A stretch of 64,000 nt of DNA from Parvibaculum lavamentivorans DS-1 (GCF_000017565.1 NC_009719.1:496001-560000); one strand, 5' to 3'. Counted from the first letter of the stretch, positions 17,046 through 26,103 are shown. Numbers and translations are program-made. The notes: generated by a model not told the origin, from the letters alone.

Positions 17046-18065
17046 ATGGCGGCAAGCGAAACCGAATTGAATGCCTGGCGCGCCAGCGCCGAGCTTCACC
17101 AGAAGTTCCTGACCGGGCTCATCCTCCGCGCCGTCGCCTTCAAGGGTGCGGAAGCGGCGACCGAGCTGAACTTCCGCACCTTCCGCGCCCAGCATCTGGA
17201 AAAATTCCGTGCGGGCTACAAGAGTCTCGGCCTCGACAAGCTGCCGCCCGCCGTCGCCTGCGCGCAATATATCTATCTCGCAAATCATGTCGGCGGCGTG
17301 AAATGCGAGTTCATTCCCGAAAGCGACAGGAAGGCCTGGGTGCGCTACCTGCCGCCCCGCTGGATATGGGACGGCGCCGCCATCTGCGCCGTGCCGAACG
17401 ATGTCAGCATCGCCTTCATGCGCGGCTTCCACTCGCAGGTCGGCGTCAGCCTCGGCAATCCGAATCTCGGCTTCGTCTGCACCGCCATCACCACCCGCGT
17501 CGATCCTTGCCTCGAAGGCTATTTCATCGAGGAGGATCGCTCCCTCGATGAAGACGAACGCCTCCGCTTCCGCTTCGATGAGCGGGGTCCCGATGTCGAT
17601 ACCGCAAAACTCCCCCATGTCGCATGGTCGGAAGAGCGCATGGTGAAGGCGAAGCGCAACTACGCCGTGCAATATATTCGCTCGATCCTCCCCGCCGCCG
17701 TCTCGCTCTTCGGCGAGGACGAAGCGCGCAAGCTCGGCTGGGAAACCGGCCACCTCATCGGCATGCAATGCTACGACACGACAGCCGCCTTCACCGACGT
17801 GAAGGGGAACGATGCGCAGGCTTTCGCCCGCTACCTCGCCACGCTCCTCGATGCGGGCGGCGACGCGGCGGAAGTCGATGGTGCCACGCTCCGCACCCGC
17901 TCATGGCGCATGATGGCCGGCAAGGAGGGCGTCACCTCCGCCTGTTTCGACGCCTGGAACGCGCTCTGGGAAGGTGCGCTCGCCGTCCACAACCGCCGCC
18001 TCCGCCTGGAAGTCACGAGCCGCATGGACAAGGGTGCGGATCATTGGGGCTGGCGGATCGTCTAG
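17046..18065 (+). CDS. Unrecognised soluble protein
   Basis: 339 residues. I do not recognise the family. There is no signal peptide or membrane segment. Notable stretches are CAQYIYLANHVGGVKCEF, PPRWIWDGAAICAVPNDVSIAFMRGFHSQVGVSLGNPNLGFVCTAITTRVDPCLEGYF, ETGHLIGMQCYDTT, and a C-terminal SRMDKGADHWGWRIV, which loosely resembles the ends of amino-thiazoline-carboxylate-hydrolase-like (pfam14196) proteins; this is only a hint. Several Cys and His suggest an enzyme or ligand-binding fold. Codon use matches its neighbours. Its place between DJ-1 genes and an esterase suggests a small catabolic cluster. Translation may be limited by the hairpin at 17015. Confidence 0.75.
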   Translation: MAASETELNAWRASAELHQKFLTGLILRAVAFKGAEAATELNFRTFRAQHLEKFRAGYKSLGLDKLPPAVACAQYIYLANHVGGVKCEFIPESDRKAWVRYLPPRWIWDGAAICAVPNDVSIAFMRGFHSQVGVSLGNPNLGFVCTAITTRVDPCLEGYFIEEDRSLDEDERLRFRFDERGPDVDTAKLPHVAWSEERMVKAKRNYAVQYIRSILPAAVSLFGEDEARKLGWETGHLIGMQCYDTTAAFTDVKGNDAQAFARYLATLLDAGGDAAEVDGATLRTRSWRMMAGKEGVTSACFDAWNALWEGALAVHNRRLRLEVTSRMDKGADHWGWRIV

Positions 18066-18111
18066 ACATCCGGTCTAATTTCTCCAAAGAAACTTGAACA
18101 CCGGGGATATC

Positions 18112-19080
18112 ATGTCAGGCAGCAATCCGTTCGATCCGAAGCTCTTCACCGCCGAAGCCATTTCGCCGGAAACCAAAGGCATCAATGATTTCATCGTCGG
18201 TGCCATGAAGGAGCTGCCTGAATGGTGGGAAGTCGGCGTGGCCACTTTCCGCGAGCAGCGCGCGAAAGGCGAGGGCGCTTTCCCCCTTGCGCCGAAATCG
18301 CCGCAAGCCCGCGAGATCGTGATCGACGGTAAGGCGGGCAACAAGATAACCCTCCGCGTCATCGCCCCGGAAACGTCGCCAAAAGGCGTCTACCTCCATA
18401 TTCATGGCGGCGGCTGGGTGCTCGGCGGCGCCGACCAGCAAGATCCGATGCTGGAGCGCATAGCGAAGAACACCGGCCTCGCCTGTGTCAGCGTCGAATA
18501 CCGTCTCGCTCCCGAACATCCCTATCCGGCCGGCCCGGATGATTGCGAGGCCGCCGCCATCTGGCTCGCCAAGAACGCGAAGACGGAGTTCGGCACAGAC
18601 CTGCTCACCATCGGCGGCGAAAGCGCCGGCGCGCATCTTTCCGCCGTCACGCTTATCCGCATGCGCGACAAGCACGGCTTCACCGGCTTTGCGGGCGCGA
18701 ACCTCGTCTTCGGCGCCTTCGACATGTCCATGACGCCGTCCCAGCGCGCCTTCGGCAATGAGCGCCTGATCCTCCGCACCCTCGACATCGAGAAATTCGG
18801 CGACGCCTTCCTGCCGCCGGAGATCGACCGGCGCGATCCGGATGTCTCGCCGCTCTATGCCCGGCTCCACGACATGCCGCCTGCCCTTTTCAGCATCGGC
18901 ACGCGGGATGCGCTGCTCGACGACTCGCTTTTCATGCATGCGCGCTGGACTGCCGCGGGCAACAAGGCCGAGCTTGCGGTCTTCCCTGGCGGCGCCCACG
19001 GCTTCATCGCCTTCCCCGGCGAACTCGCCGCCGCCGCCAACAAGCGCGCCGATGATTTCCTGAAAAGCGTTGCCGGCTAG
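18112..19080 (+). CDS. Alpha/beta-hydrolase, HSL-type esterase
   Basis: 322 residues. The hormone-sensitive-lipase signature is clear: [11 protein letters not shown] (oxyanion), [10 protein letters not shown] with the nucleophile serine, the acid in [12 protein letters not shown], and the histidine in [11 protein letters not shown]. Expected activity is hydrolysis of short acyl or aryl esters, in the cytoplasm since no signal is present. The ATG at 18112 follows GGGGA; a TTG six codons upstream is less likely. Its stop overlaps that of the convergent gene at 19077. Confidence 0.9.
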   Translation: MSGSNPFDPKLFTAEAISPETKGINDFIVGAMKELPEWWEVGVATFREQRAKGEGAFPLAPKSPQAREIVIDGKAGNKITLRVIAPETSPKGVYLHIHGGGWVLGGADQQDPMLERIAKNTGLACVSVEYRLAPEHPYPAGPDDCEAAAIWLAKNAKTEFGTDLLTIGGESAGAHLSAVTLIRMRDKHGFTGFAGANLVFGAFDMSMTPSQRAFGNERLILRTLDIEKFGDAFLPPEIDRRDPDVSPLYARLHDMPPALFSIGTRDALLDDSLFMHARWTAAGNKAELAVFPGGAHGFIAFPGELAAAANKRADDFLKSVAG

Positions 19081-19289
19081 GCCTTCCCGCGGCCCTTCCT
19101 CGTATAGGGCAGCACGAACATGTAGAGCCCGGTAAGGAGCATCAGGAAAAGCGGGGGCAGGGGAGAGTAAACCACCCACATGGGGGGCTCCCCCACCAGC
19201 CCCATGGCCGTGAAGTTGGCGACAACAGCCAGCGTGAAGATGATCGACAGCCAGCGATGCGCCTGCCTGATCCACATGCTCCAATTCAT
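19077..19289 (-). CDS. Small two-helix membrane protein
   Basis: 70 residues, [20 protein letters not shown] onwards, with hydrophobic segments at about 15-33 and 43-62 joined by [15 protein letters not shown], and a basic tail YTRKGRGKA. The ATG at 19289 follows GAGGAAG; a longer in-frame start at 19376 would run into the palindrome at 19367. Function unknown. It is divergent from the crotonase-TetR operon and may share its operator. Confidence 0.7.
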   Translation of the reverse strand: MNWSMWIRQAHRWLSIIFTLAVVANFTAMGLVGEPPMWVVYSPLPPLFLMLLTGLYMFVLPYTRKGRGKA

Positions 19290-19366
19290 TGTTCTTCCTC
19301 TCGCGAATCTCTCTTGTTTTTCATTTTGGGGCGCGCACCCCGCGCTTATCTTGTCTTTCTTTCGCG

Positions 19367-19385
19367 AATTGAACAATGTTCAATT
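19367..19385. promoter_or_regulatory. 19-bp palindrome, likely TetR operator
   Basis: AATTGAACAATGTTCAATT is a perfect dyad around one central base. It lies in the divergent gap between the membrane protein (19289) and the crotonase (19428), 43 bp before the latter, overlapping AT-rich promoter-like sequence. A TetR gene is second in the plus-strand operon, so autoregulation is the simplest reading. Confidence 0.65.
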
Positions 19386-19427
19386 TATTGATATAAGTTC
19401 AAGAAATATCGAAATCGCGAGGAAATC

Positions 19428-20306
19428 ATGCCCTTCGAACACATCCTCTATGAGCGCCAGGGCCGCATCGCCACCATCACGCTGAACCGCCCGGACAGGC
19501 TGAATGCCATCGCCTCGGGCATGCCGCGCGAGATCGCGCAGGCCGTCGACATGGCAGCCGAAGATGACGGCGTCCATGTCATCGTCCTCACAGGCGCCGG
19601 CCGCGCCTTCTGCGCCGGCTATGATCTGAAGGATTTCGCCGAGGCGCCGCGCGGCAATCGGGGCACCGGCACGCCGGAAGGCGACCCCCGCCCCTGGGAC
19701 CCCATGGTCGACTTCAACATGATGCATGCCAACACGCGCGACTTCATGTCCCTCTGGCGCTGCCACAAGCCAACCATTGCCAAGGTCCGCGGCTTCGCCG
19801 TCGCCGGCGGCTCCGACATCGCGCTCTGTTGCGACATGGTGGTGATGGCGGACGACGCGAAGATCGGCTACCCGCCCGCCCGCGTCTGGGGCTGCCCGAC
19901 AACCGCCATGTGGGTCTACCGCCTCGGGCCGGAGCGCGCCAAGCGCATGCTCTTCACCGGCGATCTCGTGAGCGGAAAGGAAGCGGCAGACATGGGCCTC
20001 GTCCTCGAAGCCGTACCCGACGATGCGCTCGATGCCCGCGTCGATGAACTCGCAAACCGCATGGCCGGCATCCCCCGCAACCAGCTCATGATGCAGAAGC
20101 TCCTCGTCAATCAGGCCTATGAAAACATGGGGCTCAACACGACGCAGATGTTCGCGACCCTTTTCGACGGCATCACCCGCCACTCGCCCGAAGGCGTCTG
20201 GTTCAAGGAGCGCGCGGAACGCGTCGGCTTCCAGCAGGCGGTGAAGGAGCGCGACGGCGGTGCCCCCATCGCCGAAGGCATCTCCCGCTCAACCTACAAA
20301 TTCTGA
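19428..20306 (+). CDS. Crotonase-family protein (enoyl-CoA hydratase/isomerase)
   Basis: 292 residues. Crotonase features: ITLNRPDRLNAI, VIVLTGAGRAFCAGYDLKDF (first oxyanion loop), KVRGFAVAGGSDIALCCDMVVMADDAKIGYPPARVWGCP (second). The position of the first hydratase glutamate is Asp (GGSDIAL) and the second region reads GYPPARVWG instead of LPE, so classical hydratase activity is doubtful; isomerase, hydrolase or decarboxylase chemistry is possible. First gene of an operon with TetR, two hotdog proteins and an acyl-CoA dehydrogenase; its stop overlaps the TetR start by one base. Confidence 0.88.
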   Translation: MPFEHILYERQGRIATITLNRPDRLNAIASGMPREIAQAVDMAAEDDGVHVIVLTGAGRAFCAGYDLKDFAEAPRGNRGTGTPEGDPRPWDPMVDFNMMHANTRDFMSLWRCHKPTIAKVRGFAVAGGSDIALCCDMVVMADDAKIGYPPARVWGCPTTAMWVYRLGPERAKRMLFTGDLVSGKEAADMGLVLEAVPDDALDARVDELANRMAGIPRNQLMMQKLLVNQAYENMGLNTTQMFATLFDGITRHSPEGVWFKERAERVGFQQAVKERDGGAPIAEGISRSTYKF

Positions 20307-20911
20307 TGACGGCCGCAGCCGCCGAAAAACGCCGCTCTGCGCTGCGCGACCACAAGCGCAAGGCCATCCTCGCCGCTGCCCGCCGCGTCTGCGATGCAGG
20401 CGGTCCCGAAGCCTTGACCATCCGCGCCGTCGCGGCGCAAGCGGGTTATGCCGCAGGCGCCGTCTATTCCTATTTCGGCGGCATCGACGAACTCGCCATC
20501 GCCCTCACGGCGGAGGAACTCGGCCACCTCGCGCGCCGTATGCGCGAAGCCGCCGAGCGCGCTTCCGGTCCCGCCGAGGCCCTCGCCGCCGCCGCGCGCG
20601 AGGCGCTGAAGGCGACCGCCGGCAACGCGCCCCATGTCCGCCTCGCCGGCCGCCTCATGTCGGCGGAAAATTTGCCCGTTGATCTCGACCGCGCGGTCAC
20701 GGGCCGCGTCATCTCCGTCCTCGAAACGCTGGGCGGCCCGCTCCGCGCCGCCACCGGCCTTGAAGGCGAGGCCGCCCACCGCGAAATCCTTTCCCTCGCC
20801 GCGCTTCTCATTGGCCTGCGCGTGCTCGATGCCTCGGGCCGCCTCGGCGCGCTCGGCTTCACCGCCGAAAGTCTCCTCGCGCACCGCCTCGCCGCCTTGC
20901 CCGAGGCATGA
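20306..20911 (+). CDS. TetR-family transcriptional regulator
   Basis: 201 residues. The N-terminal HTH is at about residues 17-62 (KRKAILAAARRVCDAGGPEALTIRAVAAQAGYAAGAVYSYFGGIDEL), followed by a mostly helical, Ala-rich ligand domain. It starts on the A of the preceding TGA, so it is translationally coupled to the crotonase. The 19-bp palindrome at 19367 is the obvious candidate operator; the inducer is probably an acyl-CoA of the pathway encoded here, by analogy with FadR/PsrA-type TetR regulators. Confidence 0.9.
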   Translation: MTAAAAEKRRSALRDHKRKAILAAARRVCDAGGPEALTIRAVAAQAGYAAGAVYSYFGGIDELAIALTAEELGHLARRMREAAERASGPAEALAAAAREALKATAGNAPHVRLAGRLMSAENLPVDLDRAVTGRVISVLETLGGPLRAATGLEGEAAHREILSLAALLIGLRVLDASGRLGALGFTAESLLAHRLAALPEA

Positions 20912-20962
20912 CAAGCGGGTGCCCGGCCCCTATGCTGCGGCACCCGCCATTGAAGTCATCCG

Positions 20963-21856
20963 ATGCCCGCCATGATCGACACCTATCGCGGCTATGTCTC
21001 GCTGCAGGAATGCGACGAGATGGGCCACATGAACATCCAGCACTACATCGCCAAGGGCTCGGACAGCTCGTTCAATCTCCGTGTCGCCCTCGGCCTCGCC
21101 GCGCTCGATCAGCCCGCCTCCGGCCTCGGCTATGTCGCGCTGGAACATCACATCCGCTTCCACCGCGAGTTGCGCGCGAGCGACCTCGTGGTCATCCGCG
21201 CGGGCATCGTCGAAATCCGCGACAAGACCTTCCGCATCTATCAGGAAATGCGCGAAGCGCTCGACGATCGTCTCGCCGCCACCTTTGTCGTCGACACAGG
21301 CTGCCTCGATCTCGAAACCCGCCGCCTCACTCAATGGCCGGAAGAGGCGCGCCGCCGCGCCGGGTCGCTCATGGTCTCGCTGCCGCCGGAAGCCCTGCCG
21401 CGCTCGCTGCCGAAGGAAGCCGTGGAGCGCGACGTCTCGCTCGTCCGCGCCGACGAGCTTGGCATGGTCGAGACCAACCGCTCCGTCGTGAACACCTGGG
21501 AATGCGATACCAACGGCCACATGAACGCGCGCTTCTTCATGGCCCGCTTTTCGGATGCGCAAGGCCATATGTGGGCCCATGCCGGCCTCGGCCGCCACGA
21601 ACAGGCGGCGCGCGGCCTCGCCACGGCAACGGTCGAAATGCGCCTCGCTTATTTCCGCGAGCTGCGCGCGGGCGAAACCCTCTTTGTACGGACGGGCATT
21701 CTCGCCACCGAAGGCAAGACCATCCGCTACCGTCACTGGCTATTCAGCGGCGACACGGGCGAAGTCGCCTGCGTCGCCGAAGGCGCCGGTCTCCTCTTCG
21801 ACAAGGCGAGCCGCAAGGCCGTTCCGCTGCCGTCATCCATGAACGCGCGGGCCTGA
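20963..21856 (+). CDS. Double-hotdog thioesterase-like protein 1
   Basis: 297 residues made of two 4HBT-type hotdog domains. Each has the motif W/QECD-x-x-GHMN: QECDEMGHMNIQHY near residue 17 and WECDTNGHMNARFFMARFSD near residue 181. The Asp and His of this motif are the usual catalytic or CoA-contact residues. A role in cleaving or holding an acyl-CoA intermediate of the operon is likely. The start is uncertain between 20963 and 20972. Confidence 0.82.
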   Translation: MPAMIDTYRGYVSLQECDEMGHMNIQHYIAKGSDSSFNLRVALGLAALDQPASGLGYVALEHHIRFHRELRASDLVVIRAGIVEIRDKTFRIYQEMREALDDRLAATFVVDTGCLDLETRRLTQWPEEARRRAGSLMVSLPPEALPRSLPKEAVERDVSLVRADELGMVETNRSVVNTWECDTNGHMNARFFMARFSDAQGHMWAHAGLGRHEQAARGLATATVEMRLAYFRELRAGETLFVRTGILATEGKTIRYRHWLFSGDTGEVACVAEGAGLLFDKASRKAVPLPSSMNARA

Positions 21857-21898
21857 ACCTCATCCGCAAAATCGTCATCGGCAAAAGGAAGAAGAAAA

Positions 21899-22819
21899 AT
21901 GAGTGAGATGATCGAAGTCGCGCGCTCCAGCGTCCAGACCTGGGAATGCGACCAGATGGGCCACATGAATGTGCAGTTCTATGTCGAGAAGGCGGGCTCC
22001 GGCCTCGCCGCGCTCGCGCTTGCCCTCGGTCTCGGACCCCGCAATGCGCGCAACGAAGGTGCGCGGCTGCAGGTGAGCGATCATCACGTCCGCTTCCTGC
22101 GCGAGCAGCGTCCCGGCGCGCCCTTCTTCCTCCGCGCGGGCGTGCTCGAGGTGCGCGACTTCGGCCTCCGCGTCTACGAGGAAATGGTGAACACCGTTTC
22201 CGGCGAACCCGCCGCCACTTTCATCGCCGAAGTGCAATGGGTGGATGATGAAAGCCGCGAGTTGAAGCCGCTCCCCGCCAAGGCCAAGGCGGCGGCGAAG
22301 GCACTCATCGTCGCGCTTCCCGCGCATGGCGCGCCCCGCGGCCTCGAAATCTACGAGCCGCGCCCCGCGCCGAAGCTGAAGGAAGCAGATGCCATGGGCA
22401 TGGTCCGTACTTGGCAGGGCGAGGTCGATGCCGCGCGCTGCGATACGCAGGGCTTCCTCTCCGTGCGCCATTTCATGGGTATCGTCTCGGACGGCATCCC
22501 GAACCTCCTCGCCCAGACCAGCGGCTCCGACCGCTCCAAAACACCGACAATCGGCGGCGCCGCGCTCGAATACCGTTTCGTCTATCGCCGCTACCCGCGT
22601 GTCGGCGATCTGCTGACGCTCCGCAGCGGCTTGAAGCAGGTCGGCCCGAAAACCTACACCTGGTGCCACTGGCTCTTCGATCTCGAATCCGGCCAATCCG
22701 TCGCCACCGCCGAAGCCGTCGCCATCGCGCTCGACCTCACGACGCGTAAATCCATTCCCATCCCGGATGAAATGCGTGCCAATCTCGAAGCGCTGGTGAT
22801 CGAAGGTCTCGGCGTCTGA
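21899..22819 (+). CDS. Double-hotdog thioesterase-like protein 2 with a degenerate second domain
   Basis: 306 residues, same architecture as its upstream neighbour. The first domain has an intact WECDQMGHMNVQFYVEKAG. In the second the motif is RCDTQGFLSVRHFMG: Asp is kept but His-Met-Asn is replaced by Phe-Leu-Ser. Thus only the first half has the usual active-site set. Good AAGGAAGAAG site before the ATG. The two genes probably arose by duplication and may form a heteromeric enzyme, or one may have gained a new substrate. Confidence 0.82.
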   Translation: MSEMIEVARSSVQTWECDQMGHMNVQFYVEKAGSGLAALALALGLGPRNARNEGARLQVSDHHVRFLREQRPGAPFFLRAGVLEVRDFGLRVYEEMVNTVSGEPAATFIAEVQWVDDESRELKPLPAKAKAAAKALIVALPAHGAPRGLEIYEPRPAPKLKEADAMGMVRTWQGEVDAARCDTQGFLSVRHFMGIVSDGIPNLLAQTSGSDRSKTPTIGGAALEYRFVYRRYPRVGDLLTLRSGLKQVGPKTYTWCHWLFDLESGQSVATAEAVAIALDLTTRKSIPIPDEMRANLEALVIEGLGV

Positions 22820-22840
22820 CAAAAAGAAGGGGAGGGGGGC

Positions 22841-24004
22841 ATGACGGGTTTTCTGCGCAGCGAACTGACGGCGGAGGAATGTGCGTTCCTCGACAGCGCC
22901 GCCGCCTTCTCCCGCGCCACTGTCGCGCCCAATGCCGCCGCGTGGGAGCGTGAGCGCCGCCAGCCGGTCGAGGCTCTGCGCGAGGCCGCCGCCCTCGGCC
23001 TTCTCCGCCTCGAAACACCGAAGGACGCAAGCGGCCTCGGCCACCGCTATATGGTCAAGCTCGCGCTTTGCGAGGAAATGTCCCGCGCCGACATGGCTTT
23101 CGCTTTCTCGCTGGTGAACACGCAGAACGTCGCCGCCCGTCTCGCATTCTCGGCCACTGCCCGCCACCGCGAGGAGCACGTCCCCGCCCTCATGTCCGGC
23201 GAAATCTTCGGTGCCACCGCCCTGAGCGAGCCCGGCGCCGGCAGCGACTTCTCCGCCATCCGCACAAGCGCAACGAAAACGGATGGCGGCTGGCGCCTCG
23301 ATGGCGAAAAGGGCTGGATCACAAACGCCGGCATCGCCGATCTCTTCATTACCTATGTGCAGACGGACCCCGCCGCCGGCTGGCGCGGCATCGCCTGCTT
23401 CCTGGTCGATGCGCGCCGTCCCGGCTTCCGCCGCGCCGAGCCTTATGCGCTCATGGGCGGCCACGCCATCGGCGCGGGCGGCTTCACGCTCGAAAATTAT
23501 CTGGCGCCGGAAGATGACATGCTCGCGGGGCCCGGCGATGCCTTCAAGCTTGCCATGAAAGGCGTCAACGGCGCCCGCGTCTATGTCGCCGCCATGTGCG
23601 CCGGTCTCCTCGCCTCCAGCCTCGAAACCGCGCTCGCCTATGGTGCCGCGCGCAAGACCTTCGGCAAATCGCTGCTCGAACATCAGGGGCTCAATTGGTC
23701 GCTCGGCGATGTCGCGAACGACCTCGAAGCCCTGCGCGGCCTCACGCTCCATGCCGGCCGCCTCATCGACAGCGGCGAGGATGCAGTCATGGCCGCCGCC
23801 CATGCGAAAAAATTCGCCGGCCGCGTCACGCTCCCCCGCATCGCCGATTGCATCCAGTCGATGGGCGCCACCGGTCTCCGCGAGGAACACGGCCTCGCCC
23901 GCCACCTCGCCTGCGCCAAAATCGCCGCCTATACCGACGGCAGCACCGAAATCATGAACGACCGCATCGGCGCGGGCCTGCTGAAGACCTATGGGCCGGA
24001 CTAA
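22841..24004 (+). CDS. Acyl-CoA dehydrogenase
   Basis: 387 residues. Signatures: ATALSEPGAGSDFSAIRTSA, GWITNAGIADLFITYVQTD, a C-terminal helical block with FGKSLLEHQGLNWSLGDVANDLEALR, and YTDGSTEIMNDRIGAGLLK at the end. The YTDGSTEI form again lacks Glu at the YEG position. A GGGGAGGGGG site precedes the start. Last gene of the TetR operon; its stop overlaps the convergent hydrolase stop by 4 bp. Confidence 0.9.
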   Translation: MTGFLRSELTAEECAFLDSAAAFSRATVAPNAAAWERERRQPVEALREAAALGLLRLETPKDASGLGHRYMVKLALCEEMSRADMAFAFSLVNTQNVAARLAFSATARHREEHVPALMSGEIFGATALSEPGAGSDFSAIRTSATKTDGGWRLDGEKGWITNAGIADLFITYVQTDPAAGWRGIACFLVDARRPGFRRAEPYALMGGHAIGAGGFTLENYLAPEDDMLAGPGDAFKLAMKGVNGARVYVAAMCAGLLASSLETALAYGAARKTFGKSLLEHQGLNWSLGDVANDLEALRGLTLHAGRLIDSGEDAVMAAAHAKKFAGRVTLPRIADCIQSMGATGLREEHGLARHLACAKIAAYTDGSTEIMNDRIGAGLLKTYGPD

Positions 24005-24927
24005 CGCCCCTCCGCCTCCATCCGCGCCTTGAAGCCGCGTATCTCCTGCACCACGAGATCGGGAAATTCCATCGGCAGGAAATGCGTCGAGCCCGGCACC
24101 TGCGCCACATGCGCTTTCGGGTCGCGCCGCTTCATCAGCATGGGAAAGGGCGTGCGGCAGGTCGAGCCCTGTTCCGCGTAAAGCAGCGCGAAAGGCACAT
24201 GCAGGTCGCGCACCGCCCTCGTCATGTTGTGCCCATGCGCGCGGAAATTCGCCGCCTCCCATGTGGGCGCACAGAGAAGCTCCGCCTGCCCGTCGTCGCG
24301 GATGCGCGTGCCGCCTTCCACATAGTCTTCGATGAATTCGCGCGGCCAGGTGCGAAAGGCGCCGCGCCCGAGATAGCGTTCCACCATCGTCTGCCGGTCG
24401 GCGAAAACCGCGCGCCGCTTCTCCGCGCCATCGGCAAGCGACATCGGTCCGCCCTTCCGCCCGGTCAGCTTGTAAAGCGCCATGATGAGGCGGAAGCTCG
24501 CCGGCGTCATCACCGGGTCGATCAGCACCAACCCGCGCACAAGGTCCGGCCGCGCCGAAGCCGCCATGACGCTCGCCGCCCCGCCCATCGAATGCCCGGC
24601 CAGGATGATCTTCTGCCCCGTCGCCTTGACGAAATCTTCCGCCATGGCGATCAGGTCATCGCGATAGACATACCAGTTGCGGTGCCGCGCCGGGTCGGCC
24701 GTCAGCGTCGTCGCGCCGTGCCCCCGCGCGTCCCAGGCACGAATGTGGAAATCATCCGCAAGCCGCGAAAGAATGCGTGAATAGGTCTGCCCGTTGAAGC
24801 CGTTGGCATGGGCGAAGTGGAGCGGCGTTTTGCCTTCGTCGCTCGTGCCCCATTCGAGATAAGAAATCTCCCCATCCGGCAGCGGCAATCTGCGCCGCGC
24901 CGGCGGCTTACTCACAGCAACATTCAT
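24001..24927 (-). CDS. Alpha/beta-hydrolase
   Basis: 308 residues. Core motifs: HFAHANGFNGQTY near the oxyanion, RAWDARGHGATT, the nucleophile elbow LAGHSMGGAASV, and the C-terminal PGSTHFLPMEFPD with the catalytic His. A GTG at 24963 would lengthen it by 12 codons and overlap the preceding gene; the ATG at 24927 gives a cleaner family start 5 nt after that gene's end. Third gene of a minus-strand operon with a crotonase and another hydrolase. Confidence 0.87.
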   Translation of the reverse strand: MNVAVSKPPARRRLPLPDGEISYLEWGTSDEGKTPLHFAHANGFNGQTYSRILSRLADDFHIRAWDARGHGATTLTADPARHRNWYVYRDDLIAMAEDFVKATGQKIILAGHSMGGAASVMAASARPDLVRGLVLIDPVMTPASFRLIMALYKLTGRKGGPMSLADGAEKRRAVFADRQTMVERYLGRGAFRTWPREFIEDYVEGGTRIRDDGQAELLCAPTWEAANFRAHGHNMTRAVRDLHVPFALLYAEQGSTCRTPFPMLMKRRDPKAHVAQVPGSTHFLPMEFPDLVVQEIRGFKARMEAEGR

Positions 24928-24932
24928 GAAAC

Positions 24933-26099
24933 TCAATCCAGCAGTTTTTTCTTTTTCAGCCACCCGGCCACGATACTCATGGCCTCGGCCATTTTGTCGG
25001 GTTGCCCTATATAATAGTGTGTCGCGCCTTTGACGAGGTGAAGTTCCTTGTCGTCGTGCCGGACGCCCGCGAAAATCCGCGCCGCATGGGAAGGCGTGCA
25101 GCCGTCATCCGCGCCGTTTTCGATCACCAGCACCGGCACGGATATGTCGCCCGCGCATTTCGGCCCGTCCGCCCGGCTTTCCCGGTAGGACCATTGCGAG
25201 AGCCACGAGCGCAGCGAACAGTAGCGCGCCAGCCCCGCCGGCATCATGTTGACGATCTTCGGCTCCCCCATGAAGCACCAGTTCGGCCCCTTGCGCTCAT
25301 TCGGGTCGATGGAAAGATCGAGCCATCTCGGGTCCGCCATCGTCCCGTGGACGACGAAGGAGAGCTCCTCATTCTCCCGCCCCTCGCGTTTCATCTGTTC
25401 GAGCTTGCCATGCACCCAGGCGTCGATCCGCCCGGACCGTGCAATCTGCGCCGCGCGATAGCGTTGCACATAGGCGTCCGTATAGGGCGGCTGATTCGGA
25501 TTGTCCGGGTTGTAGAGATCGAGCTCCGGCTCTCGGTCCGATGGGTCGAGCTCATTGCGGATCGACGGGTCGAGCCATTCGGTCAGCGTGATCGCCCGGC
25601 TCACATGCGCCGCAAGCTGCAGCACAGCATCGGCCGGAATAAGCCCCGCGCCCGCAATGTCCACAGGGTCGCCCGCCGGCGTCTTGGTGATCGTCGGCTT
25701 CTCGGCCTGGCTTTGATAGAACATCGAAAGCGACCCGCCGCCGGACCATCCCGCCAGCACCACTTTCTCGTAGCCGAGTTTCTCCTTCGCATATCGAATG
25801 TAATGCCCGAGATCGAGCAGCACCTTCTCCATGATGAGCGCGCTGTCATTATGCGGATAGCGGCTGCCGCAGGTGAGGCAGGGGATGCCCGCCGCCGCCA
25901 GCCCGTTCGGCATCGGCAGCAGGTTCATCGTCCCCGTCGGATGCATGAAGATCAGCACCGTCTTTGAAGTCGAACCTTTCGGCTTCAGGTGCTGTCCTTC
26001 GACGACGATGCTGTCCATCGCGCCTGCATAGGTTTCCTTGAAAGCCGAGCTCTCCCGCCAGTGCAGGTGAAAGGGAATGCGCTCGACTTCGTAAGCCAT
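24933..26099 (-). CDS. Alpha/beta-hydrolase family protein
   Basis: 388 residues. The nucleophile elbow is VVLAGWSGGGSLSMFYQSQ with Ser in GWSGG; the acid is likely in VIENGADDGCTPSHA and the histidine in KGATHYYIGQPDK. The N-terminus reads FMHPTGTMNLLPMPNGLAAAGIPCLTCGSRYPHNDSAL, unusual for this fold and useful as a family marker. Expected hydrolase of an ester or thioester; no signal peptide. It starts 4 nt after the crotonase stop, so the two are coupled. Confidence 0.83.
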   Translation of the reverse strand: MAYEVERIPFHLHWRESSAFKETYAGAMDSIVVEGQHLKPKGSTSKTVLIFMHPTGTMNLLPMPNGLAAAGIPCLTCGSRYPHNDSALIMEKVLLDLGHYIRYAKEKLGYEKVVLAGWSGGGSLSMFYQSQAEKPTITKTPAGDPVDIAGAGLIPADAVLQLAAHVSRAITLTEWLDPSIRNELDPSDREPELDLYNPDNPNQPPYTDAYVQRYRAAQIARSGRIDAWVHGKLEQMKREGRENEELSFVVHGTMADPRWLDLSIDPNERKGPNWCFMGEPKIVNMMPAGLARYCSLRSWLSQWSYRESRADGPKCAGDISVPVLVIENGADDGCTPSHAARIFAGVRHDDKELHLVKGATHYYIGQPDKMAEAMSIVAGWLKKKKLLD

Positions 26100-26103
26100 G
26101 GCG

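Noticed and set aside
20908-21906. 332-codon plus-strand open frame, Arg/Pro/His-rich
   Set aside because: It is the +1 shadow of the first double-hotdog gene, which has clear catalytic motifs.
21875-24262. 795-codon minus-strand open frame
   Set aside because: Antisense to the hotdog and acyl-CoA dehydrogenase genes; no domain recognised and no ribosome binding site.
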